Positions 1 to 6,677 are shown, counted from the first letter of the stretch. The stretch: DNA of 8,509 nucleotides from Prevotellaceae bacterium UBA1746 (GCA_905369775.1 CAJPJR010000080.1:1-8509); one strand, 5' to 3'. Translations and numbers: made by a program. The notes: generated by a model from the letters alone, not told the origin.

Positions 1-129
1 GCCTATTTCCTCCAATCGATTCCTCTGGCTTTGGCCAACGTGCGCGAGCTTTTGAAGCAAGGGGTTGCACAAGCTTATCCCACTCTCGAAGCGATATTGC
101 TGCAACTCTCGGCGCAAACAATAAAATGA
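1..129 (+). CDS. C-terminal fragment of an upstream gene, possibly an APH-type sugar kinase
   Basis: The reading frame is open from base 1 to a TGA at 127-129, giving the last 42 residues of a protein that starts outside the window. The visible part is a helical, leucine- and alanine-rich tail that begins AYFLQSIPLALANVRELLK. No catalytic motif is visible, so the family cannot be proved from this piece. The next gene, a RapZ C-terminal domain, is as I recall often found in Bacteroidetes fused to or beside an aminoglycoside-phosphotransferase-like kinase related to the anomeric MurNAc/GlcNAc kinase AmgK. The SIPLALANVRELL stretch resembles what I remember of the end of that kinase domain. The kinase call is therefore inference from context plus weak similarity. 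The stop overlaps the next start (ATGA at 126-129), which suggests translational coupling. That the frame is a real coding end is more certain than its function. Confidence 0.55.
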   Translation, partial: AYFLQSIPLALANVRELLKQGVAQAYPTLEAILLQLSAQTIK

Positions 130-590
130 TTATGGCTACTTTTGATACGAATCCTTCCTCGGCTACCGCGTTGGTGGTACGCGTTTTTAGTTTCTCCTAC
201 AAAAAAGGCATTCCTGCCGATGAAAGCGGGAACGGCGGCGGCTATGTGTTTGACTGCCGGAGTACGCACAACCCGGGGCGCTATGAACCTTACAAGCAGC
301 TGACCGGATTGGACCAACCGGTGATCGATTTCTTGGAGCAGGACGGCGAGATCCTGACTTTCCTCGAGCACGTCTATGCACTGGCCGACACACACGTGGC
401 GCGCTATATTGAGCGTGGTTTTACGTCGCTGATGTTTTCGTTCGGATGCACCGGCGGACAGCACCGCAGTGTGTACTCGGCACAACACTTGGCGGAGCAT
501 TTGCATGAGAAATTCGGAGTGGAGGTGCAATTGGTTCACCGTGAACAACAGATCTCTACCTGCTTTCCTGCCATAGCATGTTGCGGATGA
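126..590 (+). CDS. Free-standing RapZ C-terminal domain protein (amino-sugar sensor-like)
   Basis: The 154-residue protein matches the C-terminal domain of RNase adapter RapZ. The matching blocks are SFSYKKGIP (22-30), a glycine-rich GNGGGYVFDCR (35-45), NPGR (49-52), TGLDQPVIDFLE (60-71), GCTGGQHRSVYSA (107-119) and VHRE (137-140). In E. coli RapZ this domain binds glucosamine-6-phosphate and contacts the small-RNA processing machinery. The GCTGGxHRSVY loop is the most conserved part. The N-terminal P-loop ATPase half of full RapZ (about 280 residues) is absent, so this is the sensor half only. The GNGGG insertion is not in the E. coli sequence as I recall it. Start choice: ATG at 126 overlaps the previous stop, and ATG at 132 is equally possible. 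There is no Shine-Dalgarno, as usual in this phylum. The frame stays open upstream to the window edge, so a fusion broken by one base cannot be excluded. The 3' end overlaps the TonB receptor gene. Family is clear; biochemical role here is unknown. Confidence 0.85.
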   Translation: MIMATFDTNPSSATALVVRVFSFSYKKGIPADESGNGGGYVFDCRSTHNPGRYEPYKQLTGLDQPVIDFLEQDGEILTFLEHVYALADTHVARYIERGFTSLMFSFGCTGGQHRSVYSAQHLAEHLHEKFGVEVQLVHREQQISTCFPAIACCG

Positions 591-2980
591 ACTGCCGATT
601 GATTCTTTCTCTTTTGGTGTGGTGTGCGGGGACTTCGGCCTTCGCGCAACGGCCTTGCCGTGTGTTCGGCACGGTGCGCGACAGCGAAGGACAGCCGATC
701 GCATTGGCTTCGGTGCGCATTGCGGGCAAGCCTTTGCTCACAGTGGCCAACATCAAAGGAGAATATGCATTGACGTGTGCGTCGAACGATTCGGTGACGG
801 TGGTCTATTCGATGCTGGGATACGAAACGCGCAAACACACGCTGCTGCTGCCGAAGGATTCGGTGCGCTTGGATGTGGTTTTGCCGCTTTACACGGCATC
901 GTTTGGGGAGGCCGTGGTGAAATCGCAGCGAAGACAGACCACAACCACACAGCAATTGAATCCCGGCTTGGCGAAAGGGGCCCCTTCGGCCACCGGGAAT
1001 GCGGTGGAGGAGATGGTGACTGCACAGGCCGGGGTGTCGACCCACAGCGAACTCTCATCGCAGTACAATGTGCGCGGCGGATCGTTTGACGAAAATGTGG
1101 TTTATCTCAATGGAATCGAACTTTATCGACCGCAGTTGGTGCGTTCCGGCCAGCAAGAGGGCCTTTCGGTGATCAACAGTGCGATGGTTGAGGGCATCAA
1201 GTTCTCGTCCGGCGGTTTTGAGGCAAAATATGGCGACAAAATGTCGTCGGTGCTCGACATCACTTATCGCCGCCCGGAACAGTGGGAGGCCGCAGTCAAC
1301 GGTTCGATGCTGGGAGGTGGCCTTTATGTGGGGTGGGGGAACAAGCATTTTTCGGCGATGACCTCTGCTCGTTACAAGACCACGCGTTACCTTCTGGGAA
1401 CCCTCGACACGGACGGAGAATATCGACCGAACTTTTTCGATTACCAGTTGGTGATGTCGTGGCGCCCATCGAAGCTGTGGTCGCTCGACGTGTTGGGCAA
1501 TGTGTCGGACAATCAATATAATTTCGTTCCGCACGACAGAGAAACGCGGTTTGGCACGATGTATGATGCGCGATCGTTCAAGGTTTACTTTGACGGACAA
1601 GAACGGGATGCGTTTCGAACGCTTTTCGGGGCGGCAACCCTCACACGGCATTTCTCACCCACGGCTTACGTGGCGTGGCAATGGTCGGGTTTCGGCACGC
1701 GAGAACATGAGCATTACGACATTCAAGGCCAGTATTGGCTCAATGAGGTGACGACGCGCAAGCAATTGGGGGTTGGAACCTACATGGAGCATGCCCGCAA
1801 TGTCTTGAGTGCGCGCGTGATGAAGGTCGGTATGCGCGGCGGCATGAAAGTGGGAGAACACACTTTGGCTGCCGGCTGGGATTGGCGGCGAGAAGCGGTG
1901 CGCGAACGTGCGGTGGAGTGGGAGATGAGAGATTCGACCGGATATTCTTTGCCACACACTCCCGATGCGTTACACTTGATCTATGCGCTGCGGTCGACCA
2001 ACCGCTTGGTGGCGCACACGGCAGAAGCTTTTTTGCAAGACACGTGGAGACACGTGGCGTCGCACGGCTTGTTCAATGTGACGGCGGGCGTGCGACTGAC
2101 GCACCGAGACTGGAACAACGAGACCTTTGTCTCGCCGCGCTTGTCTGTTGGCTACATTCCGGAGTGGAACGACCAGTGGACCTTGCGCGCGGCGACCGGC
2201 TTGTATTATCAAGCTCCGTTCTATAAAGAATTGCGTGACACGGTGCACACGAACGGTAGTGTCATCGTGCAACTGAATCCGGCGGTGCGCAGTCAGCGTT
2301 CGGTGCATTTTGTGGTGGGAGCCGATTACACTTTCCAGTTGATGAAGCGTCCGTTTAAGTTTACGGCCGAGGCGTATTATAAAAGGCTGTCGAACTTGAT
2401 CCCCTATACGGTTGATAATGTGCGCGTGGTGTACTATGGGCGTAACTTGGCGTCGGGATATGCGACAGGAGTCGACTTCAAATTGTTCGGCGAGTTTGTA
2501 CCGGGCACCGATTCGTGGTTGACTTTCTCGCTGATGCAAGCGAAAGAAAAAATGGATGGCGTGTGGTATCCGCGCCCCACCGATCAACGCTACAATGTGT
2601 CGCTCTATTTCACCGACTACTTCCCCGGTTCGACGCGTTGGGCGCTCACCTTGCGCGCGGCGTTTGCCCATGGATTGCCTTTCGGTCCGCCGCATTCGGC
2701 AAGAGGAGAACAAACGTTTCGTGCTCCGGCTTACAAGCGTGTGGATGTGGGGCTGAACTACCACTTGTTCAAAGCGGAACTCAAAAATGGCCGCCGCCCG
2801 GTGGTGGGCTGGGGAAAGTATGTGCGCGATGCTTGGTTGGGCATTGACTGTTTCAACCTCCTCGGTATCCGCAACGTCAATTCTTATTATTGGATCACGG
2901 ACATCGAAGGAAATCGCCACGGTGTGCCGAACTATTTGACCGGGCGCCAATTGAATTTGCGCTTCAACGTTGAGTTCTGA
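578..2980 (+). CDS. TonB-dependent outer-membrane receptor with carboxypeptidase-like N-terminal domain
   Basis: This encodes an 800-residue outer-membrane channel expected to take up a ligand using TonB energy. Residues 1-23 are a signal peptide with a likely cut after AFA (23). Residues 28-103 form a carboxypeptidase-regulatory-like beta domain (VFGTVRDSEGQPIALASVRI, then VYSMLGYETR). Residues about 125-230 are the plug, with YNVRGGSFDENVVYLNGIEL and FSSGGFEAKYGDKMSSVLDI. The rest is aromatic-rich beta-barrel ending LNLRFNVEF, with the terminal phenylalanine typical of outer-membrane proteins. No SusD-like partner follows, so this is not an ordinary SusC/SusD pair. The start is either ATG 578 or ATG 587. 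The latter makes an ATGA overlap with the previous stop, like the junction before it, and leaves a better signal peptide start (MNCRLILSLL). The ligand cannot be read from sequence. The coupling to a RapZ-like sensor hints at amino sugars or muropeptides, which is inference. Confidence 0.9.
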   Translation: MLRMNCRLILSLLVWCAGTSAFAQRPCRVFGTVRDSEGQPIALASVRIAGKPLLTVANIKGEYALTCASNDSVTVVYSMLGYETRKHTLLLPKDSVRLDVVLPLYTASFGEAVVKSQRRQTTTTQQLNPGLAKGAPSATGNAVEEMVTAQAGVSTHSELSSQYNVRGGSFDENVVYLNGIELYRPQLVRSGQQEGLSVINSAMVEGIKFSSGGFEAKYGDKMSSVLDITYRRPEQWEAAVNGSMLGGGLYVGWGNKHFSAMTSARYKTTRYLLGTLDTDGEYRPNFFDYQLVMSWRPSKLWSLDVLGNVSDNQYNFVPHDRETRFGTMYDARSFKVYFDGQERDAFRTLFGAATLTRHFSPTAYVAWQWSGFGTREHEHYDIQGQYWLNEVTTRKQLGVGTYMEHARNVLSARVMKVGMRGGMKVGEHTLAAGWDWRREAVRERAVEWEMRDSTGYSLPHTPDALHLIYALRSTNRLVAHTAEAFLQDTWRHVASHGLFNVTAGVRLTHRDWNNETFVSPRLSVGYIPEWNDQWTLRAATGLYYQAPFYKELRDTVHTNGSVIVQLNPAVRSQRSVHFVVGADYTFQLMKRPFKFTAEAYYKRLSNLIPYTVDNVRVVYYGRNLASGYATGVDFKLFGEFVPGTDSWLTFSLMQAKEKMDGVWYPRPTDQRYNVSLYFTDYFPGSTRWALTLRAAFAHGLPFGPPHSARGEQTFRAPAYKRVDVGLNYHLFKAELKNGRRPVVGWGKYVRDAWLGIDCFNLLGIRNVNSYYWITDIEGNRHGVPNYLTGRQLNLRFNVEF

Positions 2981-3014
2981 TCGGAGTATCGAGAGAGCTC
3001 TCCGTGCCTGAACA

Positions 3015-3052
3015 AATCCTCCCCCTTAACTCATCGGTCAAGGGGGAGGATT
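3015..3052. terminator. Perfect 13-bp hairpin between the receptor gene and ssrA
   Basis: Arms 3015-3027 (AATCCTCCCCCTT) and 3040-3052 are exact reverse complements around a 12-nt loop. It lies 34 bp after the receptor stop and beyond the 3' end of ssrA, between convergent transcripts, so it can serve both. On the minus strand it is followed by a short T-rich stretch (ATTTGTTC). On the plus strand there is no clear T run. Confidence 0.65.
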
Positions 3053-3077
3053 CGTATATAGGTGTAAGAACAAAGAT

Positions 3078-3113
3078 TGCGCCGGCACACTCTCGAGGGA
3101 ATGTGCCGGCGCA
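3078..3113 (-). terminator. Probable ssrA terminator hairpin
   Basis: Arms 3078-3089 (TGCGCCGGCACA) and 3102-3113 pair perfectly over 12 bp with a 12-nt loop. The stem begins 3 nt beyond the mature 3' end of tmRNA. Reading on the minus strand it is followed by a T-rich stretch (AATCTTTGTTCTT). It may also mark the site for 3' trimming of the precursor. Confidence 0.65.
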
Positions 3114-3116
3114 TGC

Positions 3117-3516
3117 TGGTGGAGCCGGAGGGGATTGAACCCTCGTCCAAACGGAGAGTCAACCTGCTTTCTACACGCTTAGCTTTCTATCGAATTTTCG
3201 TGCGCAGTTTGAGACGAAAGCGGTCGTGACTGCGCCTTATCCTCTAAATTTTCGGACAACGAACGAGGCTCCGAAGTCCTATCTCCTATTTACTGCACCA
3301 CCGGTTCAAGACGCAAAGGAGAGAGTGCTCTTGGGTGATGTCTCGTTCCCGCTCCTGGAGCAGGAATAAAGCCAATCTACTGTACTTCGATTAGGCAGCG
3401 AGAGCAAAGTTGTTTTCGCCAGATAAATTGTTGATAGCCGAGATTTGAGTGCCCGCTAACATCCGCACTGCGTGCTTACAAATCACCTCGAACCGCTGTC
3501 AAATCCAGTCGACCCC
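3117..3516 (-). ncRNA. ssrA: Transfer-messenger RNA (tmRNA)
   Basis: tmRNA rescues ribosomes stalled on broken mRNAs and tags the unfinished protein for proteolysis. On the minus strand the RNA begins GGGGTCGACTGGATTTGACA, the conserved tmRNA 5' end, and ends in a T-arm and acceptor finishing GGCTCCACCA. GGGGTC pairs with GGCTCC to make the acceptor stem. CCA is encoded. The length is 400 nt in one piece, with no sign of the permuted two-piece form. The tag frame lies at 3391-3420 (minus) and reads GENNFALAA followed by TAA, resuming at GGC, with the conserved A at position -4 (TATCT before GGC). With the alanine from the charged tmRNA the tag is A-GENNFALAA. A TACCTTTG promoter lies just upstream. 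SmpB, its partner, is not in the window. Confidence 0.97.
3391..3420 (-). other. tmRNA proteolysis-tag reading frame, GENNFALAA
   Basis: On the minus strand the codons GGC GAA AAC AAC TTT GCT CTC GCT GCC TAA give GENNFALAA and a stop. The ALAA ending is the usual degradation signal recognised by ClpXP-type proteases. Bacteroidales tags that I recall end NYALAA, so phenylalanine at the sixth position is a conservative variant. Confidence 0.93.
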
Positions 3517-3531
3517 AGGTTATTGATGGTG

Positions 3532-3539
3532 CAAAGGTA
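3532..3539 (-). promoter_or_regulatory. ssrA promoter, -7 element TACCTTTG
   Basis: On the minus strand TACCTTTG fits the Bacteroidetes -7 consensus TANNTTTG. It lies 15 nt before the mature tmRNA 5' end (3516), so transcription should start a few bases upstream of the mature end. I see no good TTTG -33 element at the usual 19-21 nt. Confidence 0.6.
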
Positions 3540-3578
3540 GTACTTTTTCTCTGAACCGGCAGAACTTTCTCTTCTTTT

Positions 3579-4382
3579 TTACATGCGCAGCGCACTGAGC
3601 GCGTGGATGCCCATGAGCCGGCTGCGGTCTACGTTGACCCGGATACCGGGAATGCGGCCGGTTTGTGTGTATTGCCACATCATGTAGTCCGTTTCATCGT
3701 CGAGGTAGGGTTCTTCACGATGATATTTGGCGATCATCCATTGGTAGCCGGGGAAGGTGCCGACCAAATGCTTGTTGTAGAAGTTTTGGTAGGTGTAGAG
3801 TAGGGGACGGCGCCCATAGAATGCAGTGACGCGTTCGACGAATACCTGCAAATCTGACACAAATTTGTCGTGAGAGACCCCGCCTGTGGTTTCGATGTCG
3901 ATGAGCGGCACCAAATCCTGCTCGTGCTTTTGTACGATGGTGGTCATGTTGGCCAGCTGTTCGTAGATATCGATTTGTGGACGATAGAAGTGATAACTGC
4001 CCACACTCAGCCCCGCTTGGCGCGCACCGTAAAGGTTGGTCGCGTAGTAGGGGTCGACGAGTGCCGATCCCTCTGTCGCTTTGATATAGACATAGCTGAT
4101 GCCACCTTCGGCGCCGACGCGGTTCCAATCGATGTAGCCTTGGTAGCGGCTTACATCGATACCTTCGCGATAACGTGCGTTGATCTGTCCGCTGGTGGGA
4201 CGCACAAAGAGCACACCGGGGATGATGCGCTGTGCGTTGTTTTCGGCGCGAGTGGGGAGTTCATCGGCCACTACGTTGACCGGGCGCGATTTATAGGTGG
4301 GATTCACCTTGCCTTGGGAGCATAGCGGAGCCAGTAGGCTGAATAGTATCGCTAACCCGAAAAGCTGTGTTCGCTTTCTCAT
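3579..4382 (-). CDS. Exported GH25-family lysozyme (N-acetylmuramidase)
   Basis: The 267-residue protein belongs to glycoside hydrolase family 25, which cuts the MurNAc-GlcNAc bond of peptidoglycan. Visible family motifs are GIDVSRYQGYIDW (74-86), YIKATEG (99-105), SYHFYRP (129-135), LIDIET (160-165), PLLYTY (193-198), WMIAKY (215-220), MMWQYT (234-239) and VDRS (251-254). The expected catalytic acids are present: D76, D162 and E164. Residues 1-24 form a hydrophobic export signal. C21 is in LAPLC, a poor lipobox, so a lipoprotein is possible but unlikely. A 45-residue linker precedes the catalytic domain. No cell-wall-binding repeats are present, so this is a one-domain enzyme. The gene starts 26 bp after the panB stop on the same strand, with no promoter seen between, so it is probably co-transcribed with panB. 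Whether it remodels the cell's own wall or attacks other cells cannot be told. Confidence 0.92.
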   Translation of the reverse strand: MRKRTQLFGLAILFSLLAPLCSQGKVNPTYKSRPVNVVADELPTRAENNAQRIIPGVLFVRPTSGQINARYREGIDVSRYQGYIDWNRVGAEGGISYVYIKATEGSALVDPYYATNLYGARQAGLSVGSYHFYRPQIDIYEQLANMTTIVQKHEQDLVPLIDIETTGGVSHDKFVSDLQVFVERVTAFYGRRPLLYTYQNFYNKHLVGTFPGYQWMIAKYHREEPYLDDETDYMMWQYTQTGRIPGIRVNVDRSRLMGIHALSALRM

Positions 4383-4408
4383 TGGCTGATCTGTCGTGAG
4401 AATGAAAG

Positions 4409-5227
4409 TCAGTATTGTTCGCTCTCGGAAGGGAAGTCGGTTGTTTTCACATCCGTGACAAAGCGTCCGATAGCGTCGGTCATAATTGTGTGTAGATCTG
4501 CGTAGCGACGCAGAAATTTGGGGGAGAACGATTTGTTCTTACCCAGCATATCGTCGATCACCAGGACTTGTCCGTCGGAAGGGCCGGCACCGATGCCGAT
4601 GACGGGGATTTCCAGTTCGTCGCAAACCTTTGCGTTGAGTGCGGCCGGCACTTTCTCCACCACCAAGGCGAAGCAGCCCACTTCTTGGAGCGCTTTTGCG
4701 TCGCTGAGGAGCTTGTTGGCCTCGGCCTCTTCGCGGGCGCGAACGGCGTACGTGCCAAACTTGTTGATGCTCTGCGGTGTGAGTCCGAGATGTCCCATCA
4801 CGGGAATACCGGCTTCGAGGATCTTGCGAACGGTGTCGATGATTTCGACTCCTCCTTCCAATTTCAGCGCGTCGGCTCCGGTTTCCTGCATGATGCGAAT
4901 GGCGTTGCGCACACCTTCTGTGGGATTCACTTGGTAGGTGCCGAAAGGCATGTCGCACACCACGAGTGCTCGCTTCACTGCGCGTACGACCGAGCGCGCG
5001 TGATAGATCATTTGGTCGAGTGTGATGGGCAGGGTGGTCACATTGCCTGCCATGACATTCGATGCGCTGTCGCCTACGAGTATGCAGTCGACACCGGCTT
5101 CGTCGACGATGCCGGCAGTGGTGTAATCATAAGAGGTAAGCATGGCGATTTTTTTGCCCTGCTGTTTCATTTCGAGTAGTCGATGAGTGGTCACTTTGCG
5201 AGGATCGTCTACCAGATATCCGGCCAT
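4409..5227 (-). CDS. panB: 3-methyl-2-oxobutanoate hydroxymethyltransferase (ketopantoate synthase)
   Basis: PanB transfers a hydroxymethyl group from 5,10-methylene-tetrahydrofolate to 2-oxoisovalerate to make ketopantoate, the first committed step towards pantothenate and CoA, in the cytoplasm. The 272-residue product has the family blocks VGDSASNV (51-58), CDMPFGTYQ (91-99), KLEGG (122-126), MGHLGLTPQS (144-153), EKVP (191-194) and IGIGAG (209-214). D53 and D92 are the expected Mg ligands and E191 the catalytic base. Length and both ends match Bacteroidales PanB as I remember it (start MAGYLVDD, end SEQY). The frame is open further upstream to an ATG at 5341, but the extra 38 residues look non-coding and would include the promoter at 5289-5296, so the start at 5227 is preferred. 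No panC or panD is next to it. The muramidase gene follows 26 bp downstream. Confidence 0.96.
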   Translation of the reverse strand: MAGYLVDDPRKVTTHRLLEMKQQGKKIAMLTSYDYTTAGIVDEAGVDCILVGDSASNVMAGNVTTLPITLDQMIYHARSVVRAVKRALVVCDMPFGTYQVNPTEGVRNAIRIMQETGADALKLEGGVEIIDTVRKILEAGIPVMGHLGLTPQSINKFGTYAVRAREEAEANKLLSDAKALQEVGCFALVVEKVPAALNAKVCDELEIPVIGIGAGPSDGQVLVIDDMLGKNKSFSPKFLRRYADLHTIMTDAIGRFVTDVKTTDFPSESEQY

Positions 5228-5265
5228 GGCTGTATTATTGTCTTGAGGTGATCGTTGATATTGGC

Positions 5266-5280
5266 TCCCTAAAATAGGGA
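5266..5280 (-). promoter_or_regulatory. Inverted repeat at the 5' end of the panB transcript
   Basis: TCCCTA (5266-5271) and TAGGGA (5275-5280) are a perfect 6-bp inverted repeat around AAA. It lies 8 nt inside the -7 element, so it would form a hairpin within the first few bases of the predicted mRNA, or act as a DNA operator. Function is inferred only. Confidence 0.35.
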
Positions 5281-5288
5281 TGTTGCGG

Positions 5289-5296
5289 CAAAGATA
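5289..5296 (-). promoter_or_regulatory. panB promoter, -7 element TATCTTTG
   Basis: On the minus strand TATCTTTG matches the TANNTTTG consensus exactly. It lies about 60 nt upstream of the panB ATG in the gap after sdaA. No convincing TTTG at -33 is visible. It should drive panB and the muramidase gene. Confidence 0.55.
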
Positions 5297-5340
5297 AGCA
5301 TTTATCGGGGGCTGCGTATCATATTGCGCACAACTAAACA

Positions 5341-6540
5341 TTATTTTTGATAGGCTTCTGCCAAACCGCCTTCTGAGGTTTCACGATAGAGTGAAGGCAG
5401 GTCGCGACCGGTCTTGCCCATAACGATGACCGCCTTGTCGTAAGAAATGTGGTGGATGCCTTCGGCAAAGGTGGCATAGATGTTGGCGTCGAGTGCGCGT
5501 GCTGCAGCGTGGGCGTTGCGTTCGATGCACGGGATCTGCACCAAACCGCAAATGGGGTCGCAGGTCATGCCGAGGTGATGTTCCAATCCCATTTCGGCTG
5601 CATACTCCACACTGGCCAAACTACCGCCGAAGCAGTAGTTAGCAGCGGCGGCCGCCATGGCACATGCCACACCCACTTCGGCTTGGCAACCGGCTTCGGC
5701 ACCGGAAATGGAGGCCAGTGTCTTGGCGACGTTGCCAATGAGACCGGCGGTGGCTAAGGCATGGAGAATGCGCGTCTCACTGATTTGACGACTCTTATAT
5801 ATATGATAGAGCACCGCGGGAACCACACCGCACGAACCGCAGGTGGGAGCCGTCACGATCTGACCTCCGCCTGCATTCTCTTCGCTTACGGCAAGGGCAT
5901 AGGAGAAGACCAGACCGCGCGATTGCAGATTGGCCCCATAGCCTTTGGCTTTGATGTAGTAGCGTGGGGCTTTGCGCTGAAGGTGCAATTCGCCGGGTAG
6001 TACACCCTCGTGTTCCAGACCGCGCTCCACGGCTGATTTCATCACTTCCCAAACTTCTGCGAGGTAAGTCCAAATTTCAGGTCCTTCGCAGGCTTCCACG
6101 TAGTTCCAATAGTCCACGCCGCGCTGAGCACACCAATCCATGATGTCATTGAGGTGGTCGAGTTCGTAGATCTCGTGGCTCGTGGTGGCTTCGTCGTTTT
6201 CTTCTGCCAGTGCACCTCCGCCTACGGAGTATACGGTCCAGGCGTCTGAAACAATGCCGTCGCTGTGTTCGACTTCAAATTTCATTCCGTTGGGGTGAAA
6301 GGGCAAGAAAACGTCGGGGCGCCAAATGATGTGGGTGCGATGTTCGCCCAACACCTCTTTTATAGCCATGTCGGTCAAGTGACCTTTGCCCGTTGCGGCC
6401 AGACTGCCGTAGAGGGTCACACAGAAGCGGACGGCTTCGGGGTGACGGAGCTTATATTGTTCGGCGGCTGCGCGCGGACCCATCGTGTGTGAACTGCTGG
6501 GGCCGTAGCCAATGCGAAAGAGTTCGCGGAGACTTTTCAT
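5341..6540 (-). CDS. sdaA: L-serine dehydratase (L-serine ammonia-lyase), iron-sulfur type, single chain
   Basis: The enzyme deaminates L-serine to pyruvate and ammonia in the cytoplasm using an oxygen-sensitive [4Fe-4S] cluster. The 399-residue protein contains the beta domain first (GPSSSHTMGPRAA, 13-25; TLYGSLAATGKGH, 42-54) and then the alpha domain (TAPTCGSCGVVPAV, 230-243; SGAEAGCQAEVG, 279-290; MTCDPICGLVQIPCIERNA, 325-343). C285, C327 and C338 are spaced 42 and 11 residues apart, matching the cluster-ligand spacing I recall in characterised family members. The protein ends at YQK with no cysteine in the tail, unlike some homologues whose C-terminal cysteine caps the cluster. It is somewhat shorter than the 450-residue E. 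coli enzymes. Start MKSLRELFRIG is typical for the family. It has its own promoter and is 113 bp upstream of panB. Confidence 0.96.
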   Translation of the reverse strand: MKSLRELFRIGYGPSSSHTMGPRAAAEQYKLRHPEAVRFCVTLYGSLAATGKGHLTDMAIKEVLGEHRTHIIWRPDVFLPFHPNGMKFEVEHSDGIVSDAWTVYSVGGGALAEENDEATTSHEIYELDHLNDIMDWCAQRGVDYWNYVEACEGPEIWTYLAEVWEVMKSAVERGLEHEGVLPGELHLQRKAPRYYIKAKGYGANLQSRGLVFSYALAVSEENAGGGQIVTAPTCGSCGVVPAVLYHIYKSRQISETRILHALATAGLIGNVAKTLASISGAEAGCQAEVGVACAMAAAAANYCFGGSLASVEYAAEMGLEHHLGMTCDPICGLVQIPCIERNAHAAARALDANIYATFAEGIHHISYDKAVIVMGKTGRDLPSLYRETSEGGLAEAYQK

Positions 6541-6576
6541 TGATGAGAGGGTAAAATAGTTGTCTGAGAAAATGCC

Positions 6577-6594
6577 TTCTCCTCCGGAGGGGAA
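6577..6594 (-). promoter_or_regulatory. Palindrome in the sdaA leader
   Basis: CCTCCGGAGG (6581-6590) is a perfect 10-bp palindrome that extends to 18 bp (6577-6594) with one mismatched position. It lies between the predicted transcription start and the sdaA ATG. It could be a repressor site or an early-mRNA hairpin. No regulator is identifiable. Confidence 0.3.
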
Positions 6595-6603
6595 AAACTT
6601 CTA

Positions 6604-6611
6604 CAAAGTTA
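6604..6611 (-). promoter_or_regulatory. sdaA promoter, -7 element TAACTTTG
   Basis: TAACTTTG on the minus strand is an exact TANNTTTG match, about 64 nt upstream of the sdaA ATG. No clear TTTG at -33 is present at 19-21 nt. Confidence 0.5.
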
Positions 6612-6655
6612 CTTCATTTCTTCGGACTGTGAGAGGTCGTGCGCGGGATAACTCC

Positions 6656-6677
6656 AAAAAATGGGGCGATTTCGCCC
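6656..6677 (-). terminator. Weak hairpin with T run, minus strand
   Basis: GGGCGA (6664-6669) and TCGCCC (6672-6677) form a short stem. On the minus strand it is followed by CCAT and six Ts. It lies upstream of the sdaA promoter and no minus-strand gene precedes it, so if real it would only block antisense read-through from the tRNA region. Confidence 0.25.

Noticed and set aside
75..704. 209-residue minus-strand open frame over the RapZ-domain gene
   Set aside because: It overlaps two genes with clear family motifs and shows none itself.
1970..2950. 326-residue open frame on the minus strand inside the TonB receptor gene
   Set aside because: It is an arginine- and histidine-rich shadow of a GC-rich coding strand. 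The opposite frame has clear plug and barrel motifs.
5228..5341. Upstream extension of panB to an ATG at 5341
   Set aside because: The extra residues lack family similarity, would contain the TATCTTTG promoter, and would abut the sdaA stop. MAGYLVDD is the usual start.
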